Source of the DNA: Gemmatimonadota bacterium
GTDB taxonomy: Bacteria > Gemmatimonadota > Gemmatimonadetes > Longimicrobiales > Gaopeijiaceae
DNA length: 64,000 nucleotides
Reading direction: 5' to 3'
Assembly (NCBI GenBank): GCA_040882465.1
Contig: JBBEBG010000018.1
Coordinates: 56,611-120,610, forward strand
The notes beneath the pieces are model-generated. The model did no database searches. It was not told the origin of the DNA and worked only from the letters and a program-made list of their open reading frames with translations. Numbering within the stretch: the stretch's first letter is position 1; each line of letters opens with the position of its first letter. The translations under genes and the position numbers were made by a program. Positions 48,728-55,766 of the stretch are shown here, in pieces.

Positions 48728-50073
48728 ACGTTGCTGTGGCCCAGTCGTTGGAGGGACCGTTACAACCCTTCGAACAACTGCCTCAGCCCGTGGTCCGCAT
48801 GGCGAACGAGATATGATCCCCGCCTCGCCTCGGGCTCCACCACCACATCGCGCATGAAGCTAGTTGTCTGCCCGTCGACGATTAGGGTAGCGGAGTCGAA
48901 GGGTGCTTCGGTTCCGATGGAACTTAGCTTGCCATGGTCCAACACCTCTACCTTCATGATTCCCGCGTTGTGGCGAGTCGTTTGGTTGTGCACTGCCACA
49001 ACGTGATGGCGATACCCGCGCACCAACAATAGAAACGTGCCAGGGGGCATTCCTTCGTACGGAGGCGGTCCAGCCCCCATCTCACCCATCTTCGTCAGCG
49101 TTCGAATTCGCCGCAGGTCGGGTTGCGCCGCTAGGACCGATTCGGCGAAGTCGAATTCAGAACCTGCGGCATACAGGAATCGCGCCGATTGACGAATCTG
49201 TAGCTCATTCAGATACGTCACGAAGTCTTGCCCGATTTCAACGACGGTCTGCCGACGTATGCCCCGCAACAGTTCTTCATACCACGGGTCGGCAAGCCGT
49301 GGCCGAGGGTGCGATGTGTCCAACGATTCGGCTACCTGTTCACCGATGCTCGGGCAATACAGCGCGAGACAGCGGGCAGGGGAGATTGGAAAGTAGATCT
49401 CGATGCCAGGTTCCGAGACGCCAACCTCCCCGTAGGGAAAGGTGTTGTACATCACCACCGGATTGTCAGAAAGCCAGAATGCGACACCCGGAACCGAAGC
49501 CTGAAGGAGTACCAAGTCTTTCGCAGCCAGCGACTCGGCCAACTCCGAGACTCCGAGCAGCTGCCTAAGGTGTATTCTGCGCGCCTGGTCATCTGAGACG
49601 GCGACGGCGCCGAACCCAAGCGACTTGGTGGCCTCATTCAACTGATCGGCGAACGCGGGGATGCTCGATCTCCGCAATTGCGTACGCAGAAGCTGCATGG
49701 CGACCAGCATGGGGACGTCCGCCAAGACGTCCTCCGCGAGGCTTGCTACGGCGTCAGTCGCCAGGAGTTCGCGAGTGACAGAAGCCAGGCGGTCGTCCAG
49801 CGCTTGAAACGCAGGTTCCCAATTCAGACGCTTCTCTCCGGACCGTACGACGTAGAAGTCCCTCTCCGCTGCCGCATCCCTGATGGCGGACATGAAGCCT
49901 CGGCCCTCTTCCTTGTCATAGACCCAGACCTGCTCTCGGTCGTGAGAGGCCGCAAAATGGCGCAAGAGGGACTGAGGTACCGTGTGATGCTTTCGGGCGG
50001 TCATTTGGTCAGCAACTAGAGGAGTTCTCTACCTTGCCTCACCTTCCCTTGGATCCACAGCAATGTCGCCTAA
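48607..50073 (-). mobile_element. Integron-type gene cassette 1 (DUF4238)
   Basis: On the minus strand it begins TTAGGCGACATTGCTGTGG at 50073, and the opposite strand at 48721 reads TTAGGCGACGTTGCTGTGG: the cassette ends are complementary over 19 positions with one mismatch. Between them lies one gene followed by site B. The upstream boundary lies inside another gene, so this cassette inserted at a secondary site or next to one. Confidence 0.65.
48760..50004 (-). CDS. DUF4238-domain protein
   Basis: A 414-residue protein. The N-terminus (KHHTVPQSLLRHFAASHD, VWVYDKEEGR) is the DUF4238 signature, in which an HH(Y/T)VP start is diagnostic. Later segments FWLSDNPVVMYNTFP and IEIYFPISPARCLALYCP also fit. 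Function is unknown; the family is common in mobile DNA and integron cassettes. No clear RBS is seen 5' of the ATG. Confidence 0.82.
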   Translation of the reverse strand: MTARKHHTVPQSLLRHFAASHDREQVWVYDKEEGRGFMSAIRDAAAERDFYVVRSGEKRLNWEPAFQALDDRLASVTRELLATDAVASLAEDVLADVPMLVAMQLLRTQLRRSSIPAFADQLNEATKSLGFGAVAVSDDQARRIHLRQLLGVSELAESLAAKDLVLLQASVPGVAFWLSDNPVVMYNTFPYGEVGVSEPGIEIYFPISPARCLALYCPSIGEQVAESLDTSHPRPRLADPWYEELLRGIRRQTVVEIGQDFVTYLNELQIRQSARFLYAAGSEFDFAESVLAAQPDLRRIRTLTKMGEMGAGPPPYEGMPPGTFLLLVRGYRHHVVAVHNQTTRHNAGIMKVEVLDHGKLSSIGTEAPFDSATLIVDGQTTSFMRDVVVEPEARRGSYLVRHADHGLRQLFEGL

Positions 50074-50282
50074 CATGGAGATTCCCGAATTCGCGTTCGG
50101 AGCTGCCGCATCGACTCCAGTTGCGGCCAGTGTTTGAGTGACTCCACCACGACAACGAGCGTGGTCGCACCGCCGCGCGCAATTTGCTTGAAAGCGTCCC
50201 AATCATGCACGACCGTGGGTCGAGGACTGAGGTCTTCGAGCTGGGCTAAGTTCCGTTGCTCGGCGCAGAAGACGAGTGTCAT
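50070..50282 (-). pseudogene. Gene truncated by cassette 1, N-terminal fragment
   Basis: From the ATG at 50282 (GGAAGAG at 6 nt) the frame runs 70 codons and ends with a TAG made partly of the first bases of cassette 1 (TG^TTAG). The piece (RPTVVHDWDAFKQIARGGAT, TLVVVVESLKHW) resembles the first half of a receiver-like sensor domain. The rest of the gene is not found on the far side of the array in a clear form. Confidence 0.4.
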
Positions 50283-50300
50283 GGTGCGCTCTTCCGTCAT

Positions 50301-50808
50301 CGAGATGATGGAAATACATTCGAAGCGGAGTTCAACCGGACGAGGACCCCTCCCTAGCGCTCACGCAAGTAGAGCGAAAATGTATGGCGCCGCAAGCGGC
50401 GTGGGACACGCGAGGAGGGTGGTTGGATGCCTTTCTGCATTCGCGGACCGCGAGCCCGCACCACCGTATCCTCATCGCGCGCAGTGCTCCCAGCCTGGGT
50501 ATGTTCCTGGGTATATTGGTGCCCGGACACGCTCCGGATCGTCCCCGGATCTTTCGGACCCCATCTGACGAAACTCCAATAGATCCGGACTTTCTCCAGA
50601 TCACCCGGGCAGGGGAGGGCGCCTTACAAGCAGGAGGTCGGGATTCGAATCCCTCAGCGCCGATATGCGGACTCGATCCCAGATGTCGCCGTTGGGGGAA
50701 CGCGCAAGTCCAGAGGCGCCCTCACCTCCGAGTAGACGTCCAAGCGGTGACCGTCGTGGATTGCCTGGGTGGCTTGACCCCGTTTCTTCCTCAGGGTAGC
50801 GTCACCTA
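50301..50808. other. 508-bp gap with no gene; contains a tRNA-like fragment
   Basis: No credible gene on either strand. The only structure seen is the tRNA 3'-half-like sequence at 50623-50661 (separate entry). Confidence 0.4.
50623..50661 (+). repeat. tRNA-Val(TAC)-like 3' half, possible att scar
   Basis: CTTACAAGCAGGAGGTCGGG continues ATTCGAATCCCTCAGCGCC. This is the order of an anticodon loop (TAC), its 3' stem GCAGG, a short variable loop, a T-arm (with one extra A) and the 3' acceptor strand. The matching 5' half is absent (GGCGC instead of CCTGC). Such halves remain where an element recombined in an anticodon loop. Confidence 0.4.
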
Positions 50809-51036
50809 ATGGACTATCGCAACCGCATCGTCCTGGACCCGCAGGTTCGCTTCGGGAAGCCCACCGTGCGTGGGACTCGCATCACAGTGAGCGATGTCCT
50901 GTCTTATCTCGCAGGCGGGATGAGCGAGGACCAGATCCTCGTGGATTTCCCCCAGCTCGCTCTTGAGGACATTCGTGCCTGCCTCGCGTTCGCTGCCGAG
51001 CGCGAGCGCCGGCTGGCGAGCGTCCCTGCCCCCTGA
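50809..51036 (+). CDS. DUF433 antitoxin
   Basis: A 75-residue DUF433 protein: RIVLDPQVRFGKPTVRGTRI, VSDVLSYLAGGMSEDQIL, FPQLALEDIRACLAFAAE. These small helix-turn-helix proteins pair with DUF5615 PIN-like proteins as antitoxins; that partner begins 33 bp downstream. It probably also represses the operon. Confidence 0.87.
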   Translation: MDYRNRIVLDPQVRFGKPTVRGTRITVSDVLSYLAGGMSEDQILVDFPQLALEDIRACLAFAAERERRLASVPAP

Positions 51037-51069
51037 GGTGGCTTGGCGGAACGTCTGGGCGAGCCCTCC

Positions 51070-51402
51070 GTGAAACTTCTGTTCGATGAGAATCTCGCGG
51101 CACGTCTGGTCCGGGATCTCGCCGATCTTTACCCTGACTCCTCGGACGCCCTCTCCCTTGGCCTCGGTGGGGCCGGAGATCGAGCGATCTGGGCCCGAGC
51201 AGGGGCGGAGGACTTTGTCCTGGTAACGAAGGACGAGGACTTCCACCGGCTCAGCGTCATGCACGGCCCACCTCCCAGGGTCATCTTGATTAGGCTCGGT
51301 AATTGCACGACGGCGGAGGTGGCGGCAATCCTCCGCGCTCGTATAGCGGAGATAAGGGCGCTGACGGAGCAAGCAGAGGTTGCCTTCTTGGCGCTTGGAT
51401 AA
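51070..51402 (+). CDS. DUF5615 PIN-like toxin
   Basis: A 110-residue protein starting at GTG 51070 (KLLFDENLAARLVRDLADLY, the usual family start); a TTG at 51043 would add 9 residues. The PIN-like acidic residues are the Asp-Glu in LFDENL, the Asp in AGDRAIWARA, and the TKDEDF segment. It is the probable ribonuclease toxin of the pair with the DUF433 protein. Confidence 0.83.
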   Translation: MKLLFDENLAARLVRDLADLYPDSSDALSLGLGGAGDRAIWARAGAEDFVLVTKDEDFHRLSVMHGPPPRVILIRLGNCTTAEVAAILRARIAEIRALTEQAEVAFLALG

Positions 51403-51512
51403 GCCCGTTAAGGGAAGGGGCAGGGAAGGGCTGGACACAACCGGCCGTGAAACGCCGCGACCAGGCGCAATGAGGTGCGGCCGACGGAGGACCTAAGCGC
51501 CGATCAGCGCCA

Positions 51513-51540
51513 CACTTGGGATTCCGGAAATTTTCCACAA
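51513..51540. repeat. Second copy of the tRNA-flanking repeat (candidate attR)
   Basis: CACTTGGGATTCCGG-(5 nt)-TTCCACAA repeats 40136-40163 with a different 5-bp spacer (AAATT against CGGCT). It includes only the last bases of the tRNA (CAC), so it marks either the right end of the integrase element or a former junction. Confidence 0.6.
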
Positions 51541-51566
51541 TCGCGACTCTCCCCGCTGGACAGAGA

Positions 51567-51785
51567 ATGGAAACGAATAAGAAGCGACCGACCTGGACCC
51601 GCGGCGCCGACTTCGCGCGGATGGTGGTTGCGGTCTGCTGGATGATCGGGATCTATGCGATCGTTGCGGCGGCGGACGCATCGGGGTCGCCGGCGAGAGC
51701 CGGCGCCAGTGCCATCGCTCTCACAGCCGCCGCGGCCGTTGCGTTCTGGGGCATCCACAGGTTCTCCAAGCTCTCCGACCCGTAA
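51567..51785 (+). CDS. Small two-helix membrane protein, unknown
   Basis: A 72-residue protein starting METNKKRPTWTRGADFARM, with two membrane segments (about 17-36 and 45-63). It is not recognised. It lies between the two island-end repeats. The frame is open 51 bp upstream, but the ATG at 51567 is preferred. Confidence 0.5.
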   Translation: METNKKRPTWTRGADFARMVVAVCWMIGIYAIVAAADASGSPARAGASAIALTAAAAVAFWGIHRFSKLSDP

Positions 51786-51900
51786 GGCGCTTCACGCTTC
51801 CGCCAGGACGCCGAGCTCGCGCAGATGCGGGATCTGGCCTGTGGAAGCCGGGTAGTCTAAGTGAGAGTAAGCTTCCCGACGCTTGGAGGTAGGTTTAGCA

Positions 51901-51926
51901 GGAGCTCGAGTCTCGTACCCGGCACT
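51901..51926. repeat. attR-like repeat of the tRNA-Leu 3' end
   Basis: GGAGCTCGAGTCTCGTACCC then GGCACT matches the tRNA-Leu T-arm and acceptor end (40114-40139) at 24 of 26 positions, with no tRNA 5' part. This is the expected trace of integration at the tRNA 3' end and marks the outer right boundary of the island. Confidence 0.7.
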
Positions 51927-51975
51927 ATTTCACACACCACGCAAACTCGTTCCGGCTGGTTGTCGGGAGGCTCCC

Positions 51976-53043
51976 ATGGAGCAGATTTCACTCCGTCCTG
52001 CGAGACTCGTGTGGGGCGCCGCACTCCTCACGATCTGCGCCTGCCGCGCCGACGATTCGGTGGCCACCTCCGGATCGCCGCTGGAAGGAGTTGAGTTCGA
52101 CACCCTCGCGGTGGTCGGTGTGCTGGAAGGTGATCCATCGGAGGTCTTTTCACGAATTCGGTCCGTGGCGCTCGCGCCCGACGGTCGCTTCGCCGTATTG
52201 GACGACCGCACTCCCATGCTCGCTCTCTTCGATGCGGAAGGCACCTTGCTCGGGGCCGTCACCGCTTCGGGCCAGGGACCCGGTGAGCTCGGCCGTCCCT
52301 GGGAGGTGCTCTGGACCCACGACGGGGACCTCCTCGTGCTGGATCCCTCGAATCGCCGGATCTCCCGCTTTCGCCCGACCGACGGCGAGCTCGCGCTCGT
52401 CGACACTCGCCAGATCCAGATTTTTGGCGATGGATTCTGCGTTCTCCGCGACCGGATCTTCTTCAACCTGATCTGGGACGGGAGAATGATGCATGAGCTG
52501 GGCGACGACGGCAGAGGGGCGAGATCCTTCGGGGAGCCGCCTGAGTTGGCGGTGGCCGAAGGAGTCGTGGGCGTCGCGCGCGAGATCGTGATGGAGATGT
52601 GGAGCTCGGGCCGGCTCTTCTGCGACGAGGCGAGTGGTACGCTCCTGGAGGTGGGCATCTCGCACCCGCGCGCGCAGCTGTACGACCTCGATGGAACCCC
52701 GCGGTGGACGATCGAGCTGGCCGACCTCTACTTCCTCCTTCCCAACGTATCCTCCGACGGCCGCGGTGTAGGGTACCGCCAGGACGAGGAACGGGGGACG
52801 CACATTCTTCGCTCGGTTCTCCCATGGCGGCCCGGAGAAATCCTGCTCCAATACAGCTTTGCTCACCCCGGGGCGGAGAGCGGGCCGGTGGCGGCCGTAG
52901 AATCCCGACTTCTCACCGTTGCCGACGGCGGCGAGGTCGCCCGAACCCGAAGCCTTCCGGAGTTCATCGCGGCGTCGGGGGACCGATACGTTCAGATCGA
53001 GCGCGAGCCGTTTCCTCGCGTCCTCCTTGTTCAGCGGCGCTGA
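51976..53043 (+). CDS. Six-bladed beta-propeller lipoprotein
   Basis: A 355-residue protein: signal with a Cys at about 21-23 (LLTICAC), then repeated blades of the type SVALAPDGRFAVLDDRTPMLALFDAEGTLLGAV and VTASGQGPGELGRPWEV. The GQGPGE loop is typical of this family. The RBS GGGAGG lies 5 nt before the ATG. It is the first host gene right of the island and a relative of the genes at 45954 and 60916. Exported surface or periplasmic protein; ligand unknown. Confidence 0.8.
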   Translation: MEQISLRPARLVWGAALLTICACRADDSVATSGSPLEGVEFDTLAVVGVLEGDPSEVFSRIRSVALAPDGRFAVLDDRTPMLALFDAEGTLLGAVTASGQGPGELGRPWEVLWTHDGDLLVLDPSNRRISRFRPTDGELALVDTRQIQIFGDGFCVLRDRIFFNLIWDGRMMHELGDDGRGARSFGEPPELAVAEGVVGVAREIVMEMWSSGRLFCDEASGTLLEVGISHPRAQLYDLDGTPRWTIELADLYFLLPNVSSDGRGVGYRQDEERGTHILRSVLPWRPGEILLQYSFAHPGAESGPVAAVESRLLTVADGGEVARTRSLPEFIAASGDRYVQIEREPFPRVLLVQRR

Positions 53044-53076
53044 GCGCCCCACAAGCCGCTAAGCCGCCCCTCCCTC

Positions 53077-53760
53077 ATGTGCACACGCTACAAGCTGACC
53101 ATCGAGGAGCAGGAGCTTCTCGCCACCTATGTGGCGGAGATGTTCATGGACGACTATCGGCCGCGATACAACATCGCGCCGACCCAGTCCGTCCCCGTCC
53201 TCGTGAATCGCGAGGAGAAACGCCGCATCGAGGGCTTCCGCTTCGGGCTCGTGCCGGCCTGGGCGAAGGATTCGTCCATCGGGAACAAGCTGCTGAATGC
53301 CCGCTCCGAGACGGTTGCGGAAAAACCTTCGTTCCGCGGGGCGTGGAAACATGCCCGCCGCTGCGCCGTGCTCACCGACGGATTTTACGAGTGGAAAAAG
53401 CCCGAGTCGGACAAGGGCTCCAAGGTTCCGCACGTCATCGAGATGGCGGATCGCCGAACCTTCGCGCTCGCCGGGTTGTGGGAGCGGTGGGGACCGGGTG
53501 ACGACCCGCTCTTCAGCGTGACGATCCTCACGACGAAGCCGAACGACGTCCTGGGCTCGATTCACGACCGCATGCCGGTCGTCCTGGGCGTGGCGGAGGA
53601 GTGGGACGCCTGGGTGGATCCGGCGATCGCCTCGGATGACCTGACCGGTTTCTTCCATCCCTATCCGGCCGAGGAGTTGCACGCCTACGCCGTGAGCACC
53701 TACGTGAACAAGCCGGGAAACGAGGGGCCGCAGTGCGCGGAGCCGACCCACGGACTCTGA
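53077..53760 (+). CDS. SRAP-domain protein (HMCES/YedK type)
   Basis: A 227-residue SRAP protein that shields abasic sites in single-stranded DNA by a covalent bond to Cys2. It begins MCTRY (Cys2 after Met removal) and has YNIAPTQSVPV, GLVPAWAKD, LNARSETVAEKPSFR, LTDGFYEWKK (catalytic Glu region) and HDRMPVVL (catalytic His). All core residues are present. Confidence 0.93.
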   Translation: MCTRYKLTIEEQELLATYVAEMFMDDYRPRYNIAPTQSVPVLVNREEKRRIEGFRFGLVPAWAKDSSIGNKLLNARSETVAEKPSFRGAWKHARRCAVLTDGFYEWKKPESDKGSKVPHVIEMADRRTFALAGLWERWGPGDDPLFSVTILTTKPNDVLGSIHDRMPVVLGVAEEWDAWVDPAIASDDLTGFFHPYPAEELHAYAVSTYVNKPGNEGPQCAEPTHGL

Positions 53761-53833
53761 AGCCGTGCCTACTGACAGGCGATGGGCGACGGACCAACAT
53801 TCACCAGGTTGCTCTTCTCAAACGGGAGGTCTC

Positions 53834-54163
53834 GTGGCCTTCGATCCTTACCTCGCCGACCGAATTCGTCAGCGCCTCGGAAAGCGTCCGGGCCTGACCG
53901 AAAAGGAGATGTTCGGTGGGCTCGGGTTCATGCTCCACGGCAACATGTGCTGCGGGATCATCGGGGACGAGATGATCGCGCGGCTCGGCCCCGAGGGAGG
54001 GGAGGCGGCCCTTCGCGATCCCCACACCCGTCCCTTCGATTTTACCGGACGCCCGATGCGGGGGTGGATCTTCGTGGAAGCGGCAGGGCTCGACGATGAC
54101 GCGGCTCTGGACCGCTGGGTCGCGCGATCGGTCGAGTTCGCGTCCTCCCTCCCGCGAAAATAG
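53834..54163 (+). CDS. TfoX/Sxy N-terminal-domain protein
   Basis: A 109-residue protein with EKEMFGGLGFMLHGNMCCGIIG and PMRGWIFVEA, the TfoX-N pattern. The start GTG 53834 has GGGAGG at 5 nt; the frame is open 69 bp upstream without support. Stand-alone TfoX-N proteins are common and mostly of unknown role; a competence role is not implied. Confidence 0.85.
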   Translation: MAFDPYLADRIRQRLGKRPGLTEKEMFGGLGFMLHGNMCCGIIGDEMIARLGPEGGEAALRDPHTRPFDFTGRPMRGWIFVEAAGLDDDAALDRWVARSVEFASSLPRK

Positions 54164-54206
54164 GGGGATGCAACCGCGGTCTGTTGGCAGGCCGAGATGA
54201 AAGAGG

Positions 54207-55463
54207 TTACCCCCCAGGCCAGAGCAGGAGGACGAGCACGGCGACCCCCGCCCCGGCGAGGAAATACGGGAGGAGTTGGCGAAGGAGTCGCCGGGACCCG
54301 AGGACGCCTACGATCCCGAGCTTGAAGGCCAGGTTGGCGAGCGCCGCCACCATGACGACGCGCCAGAGAGTCTCGGGCCGGATCGTCTCGACTCGCGCGA
54401 GATTCGCGCTCGAAAGAGTGATCGCATCGAGGTCCGCGACCCCCGATACCGCTCCGATCGCATACATCCCCGCACTCCCGAACCATTCACGCGACGCGGC
54501 CATGGCGAGAATGATGGCGGCGTAGAGCGTTCCGAAGGCGATGGCGGATCCGAACTCGGTCGGATTCGACGGTTCCGGCATCGGCTGATGGTTCGCGTTG
54601 CCGCGGCGCCAGGCGAGAATCGAGAGGATCGTGAAGGCCAGGAGAAGGACGAGGAGGGGCGGCGCCGCAATCCTCAGGCTTCCGGGAGCTACGACGGAGA
54701 TCTCGACAAGGACTCGCACCACCACGATGGTGGACGCGATCAGGATGACGACGACGGAGAGATCGGAGGCCGCTCCCCCCCCGCGGCTCTTTCGCGCGTA
54801 GCTTACCGTGGTGGCGGTGCTGGAGATCACACCTCCCAGAATCCCCGCGATCGCGGTTCCGGTCCGCCCCCCGAGAAACTTATAGGCGACGTAGCCCCCC
54901 AGGCTGATCGCTGCGATCAGGACCACCATTAGCCAGATCTCCCGCGGGTTCAGCACCGCGAAGGGTCCGAAGGTCTGGTTCGGGAGAACGGGGAAGATGA
55001 CGAGCGTCACCAGGGCGAACCGCATGATCGCCGTGACATCCTTGTCGCCCAGCCGCTCGACGATTCCGTGGAGACGCGCCTTGGAGTAGAGGAGGATCGC
55101 GAGGGTGCCGCCCAGTGCGATCCCGACCTCGAGGGGACCGAGGAGGAGGAAGGCGCCGAGGCCGAACATGAGAAGGAGTGCGACTTCGGTCGTCATCCCG
55201 GGATCGTGAAGGCCCGCCCTGAGCTTTCCCACGTTTCCCATCACGGTCAACCCCGCGACAGCCAGGAATCCGGCGGCGAGGACCCATCCTCCGAGCTCGA
55301 GCGAAAGGAGCCCGGCGACTCCCCCGAAAAGAGCGACGACGGCGAAGGTGCGAACCCCGGCCAGGGAGCTTCCGCGTCGCTCACGCTCGAGCCCGACGAG
55401 AAGCCCGAGCCCCAGGGCGACCCCGAGCCGAAGGACCATCGTCGCGAGGGGGATCGCCTCCAC
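54207..55463 (-). CDS. MgtC/SapB-DUF4010 family membrane protein
   Basis: A 418-residue protein with about 12 membrane helices. The first third has the MgtC-like start (LGLLVGLERERRGSSLAGVRTFA, with RT and E kept), and the last two-thirds match DUF4010 (NPREIWLMVVLIAAISLGGY, GILGGVISSTATTVSYARKS, GAVSGVADLDAITLS). Function unknown, possibly ion homeostasis. Confidence 0.88.
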   Translation of the reverse strand: MEAIPLATMVLRLGVALGLGLLVGLERERRGSSLAGVRTFAVVALFGGVAGLLSLELGGWVLAAGFLAVAGLTVMGNVGKLRAGLHDPGMTTEVALLLMFGLGAFLLLGPLEVGIALGGTLAILLYSKARLHGIVERLGDKDVTAIMRFALVTLVIFPVLPNQTFGPFAVLNPREIWLMVVLIAAISLGGYVAYKFLGGRTGTAIAGILGGVISSTATTVSYARKSRGGGAASDLSVVVILIASTIVVVRVLVEISVVAPGSLRIAAPPLLVLLLAFTILSILAWRRGNANHQPMPEPSNPTEFGSAIAFGTLYAAIILAMAASREWFGSAGMYAIGAVSGVADLDAITLSSANLARVETIRPETLWRVVMVAALANLAFKLGIVGVLGSRRLLRQLLPYFLAGAGVAVLVLLLWPGG

Positions 55464-55766
55464 CTGGCCTCCGGGTGTGTGTGATGGGTGGATGGAGGGA
55501 CCGCCACTCCTCGATGCTCTCCGTCAGGGGAGGGAAAGTACCCTCGCGTCCCAGACAGGATCGCGTGCCCGTCCTCCCCGCAGACGGGTCGTCCGGTAGG
55601 CACCGCTCCCAGCGGGAAGTGCGGTGGGGAGGGCCGGTCCTGTCAAGCGGGACGGTGATACGTCGGCACCGGGGCTTGCCCGTTCGGGACCCCTTCGCCA
55701 ACCTAGGGCCGCATTTGTGGGCTCCCGAGATGATCGGTTCCTCGACTCACCCTCCTCCCTGATTCC
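55464..55766. other. 303-bp divergent gap
   Basis: No gene was recognised. Divergent promoters for the DUF4010 and RnfD-like genes must lie here, but no consensus elements stand out; a small hairpin CCGCTCCCAGCGG lies near 55601-55613. Confidence 0.3.

Larger units (their letters stand above)
40138..51926. mobile_element. Integrated genomic island at tRNA-Leu(CAA)
   Basis: The island is about 11.8 kb, bounded by the tRNA-Leu 3' end and its repeat at 51901-51926, with a tyrosine recombinase beside the tRNA reading toward it. The content is typical accessory cargo: two toxin-antitoxin modules, unknown genes, a MITE-like insert, integron-type cassettes and disrupted genes. The second repeat at 51513-51540 suggests that more than one insertion used this site, with 51.54-51.93 kb the remainder of an older one. 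The right edge is therefore either 51.54 or 51.93 kb. Confidence 0.7.

Noticed and set aside
50384..50809. 141-codon plus-strand frame upstream of the DUF433 gene
   Set aside because: It covers the tRNA-like fragment, has no RBS or motif, and has a composition typical of a chance frame.
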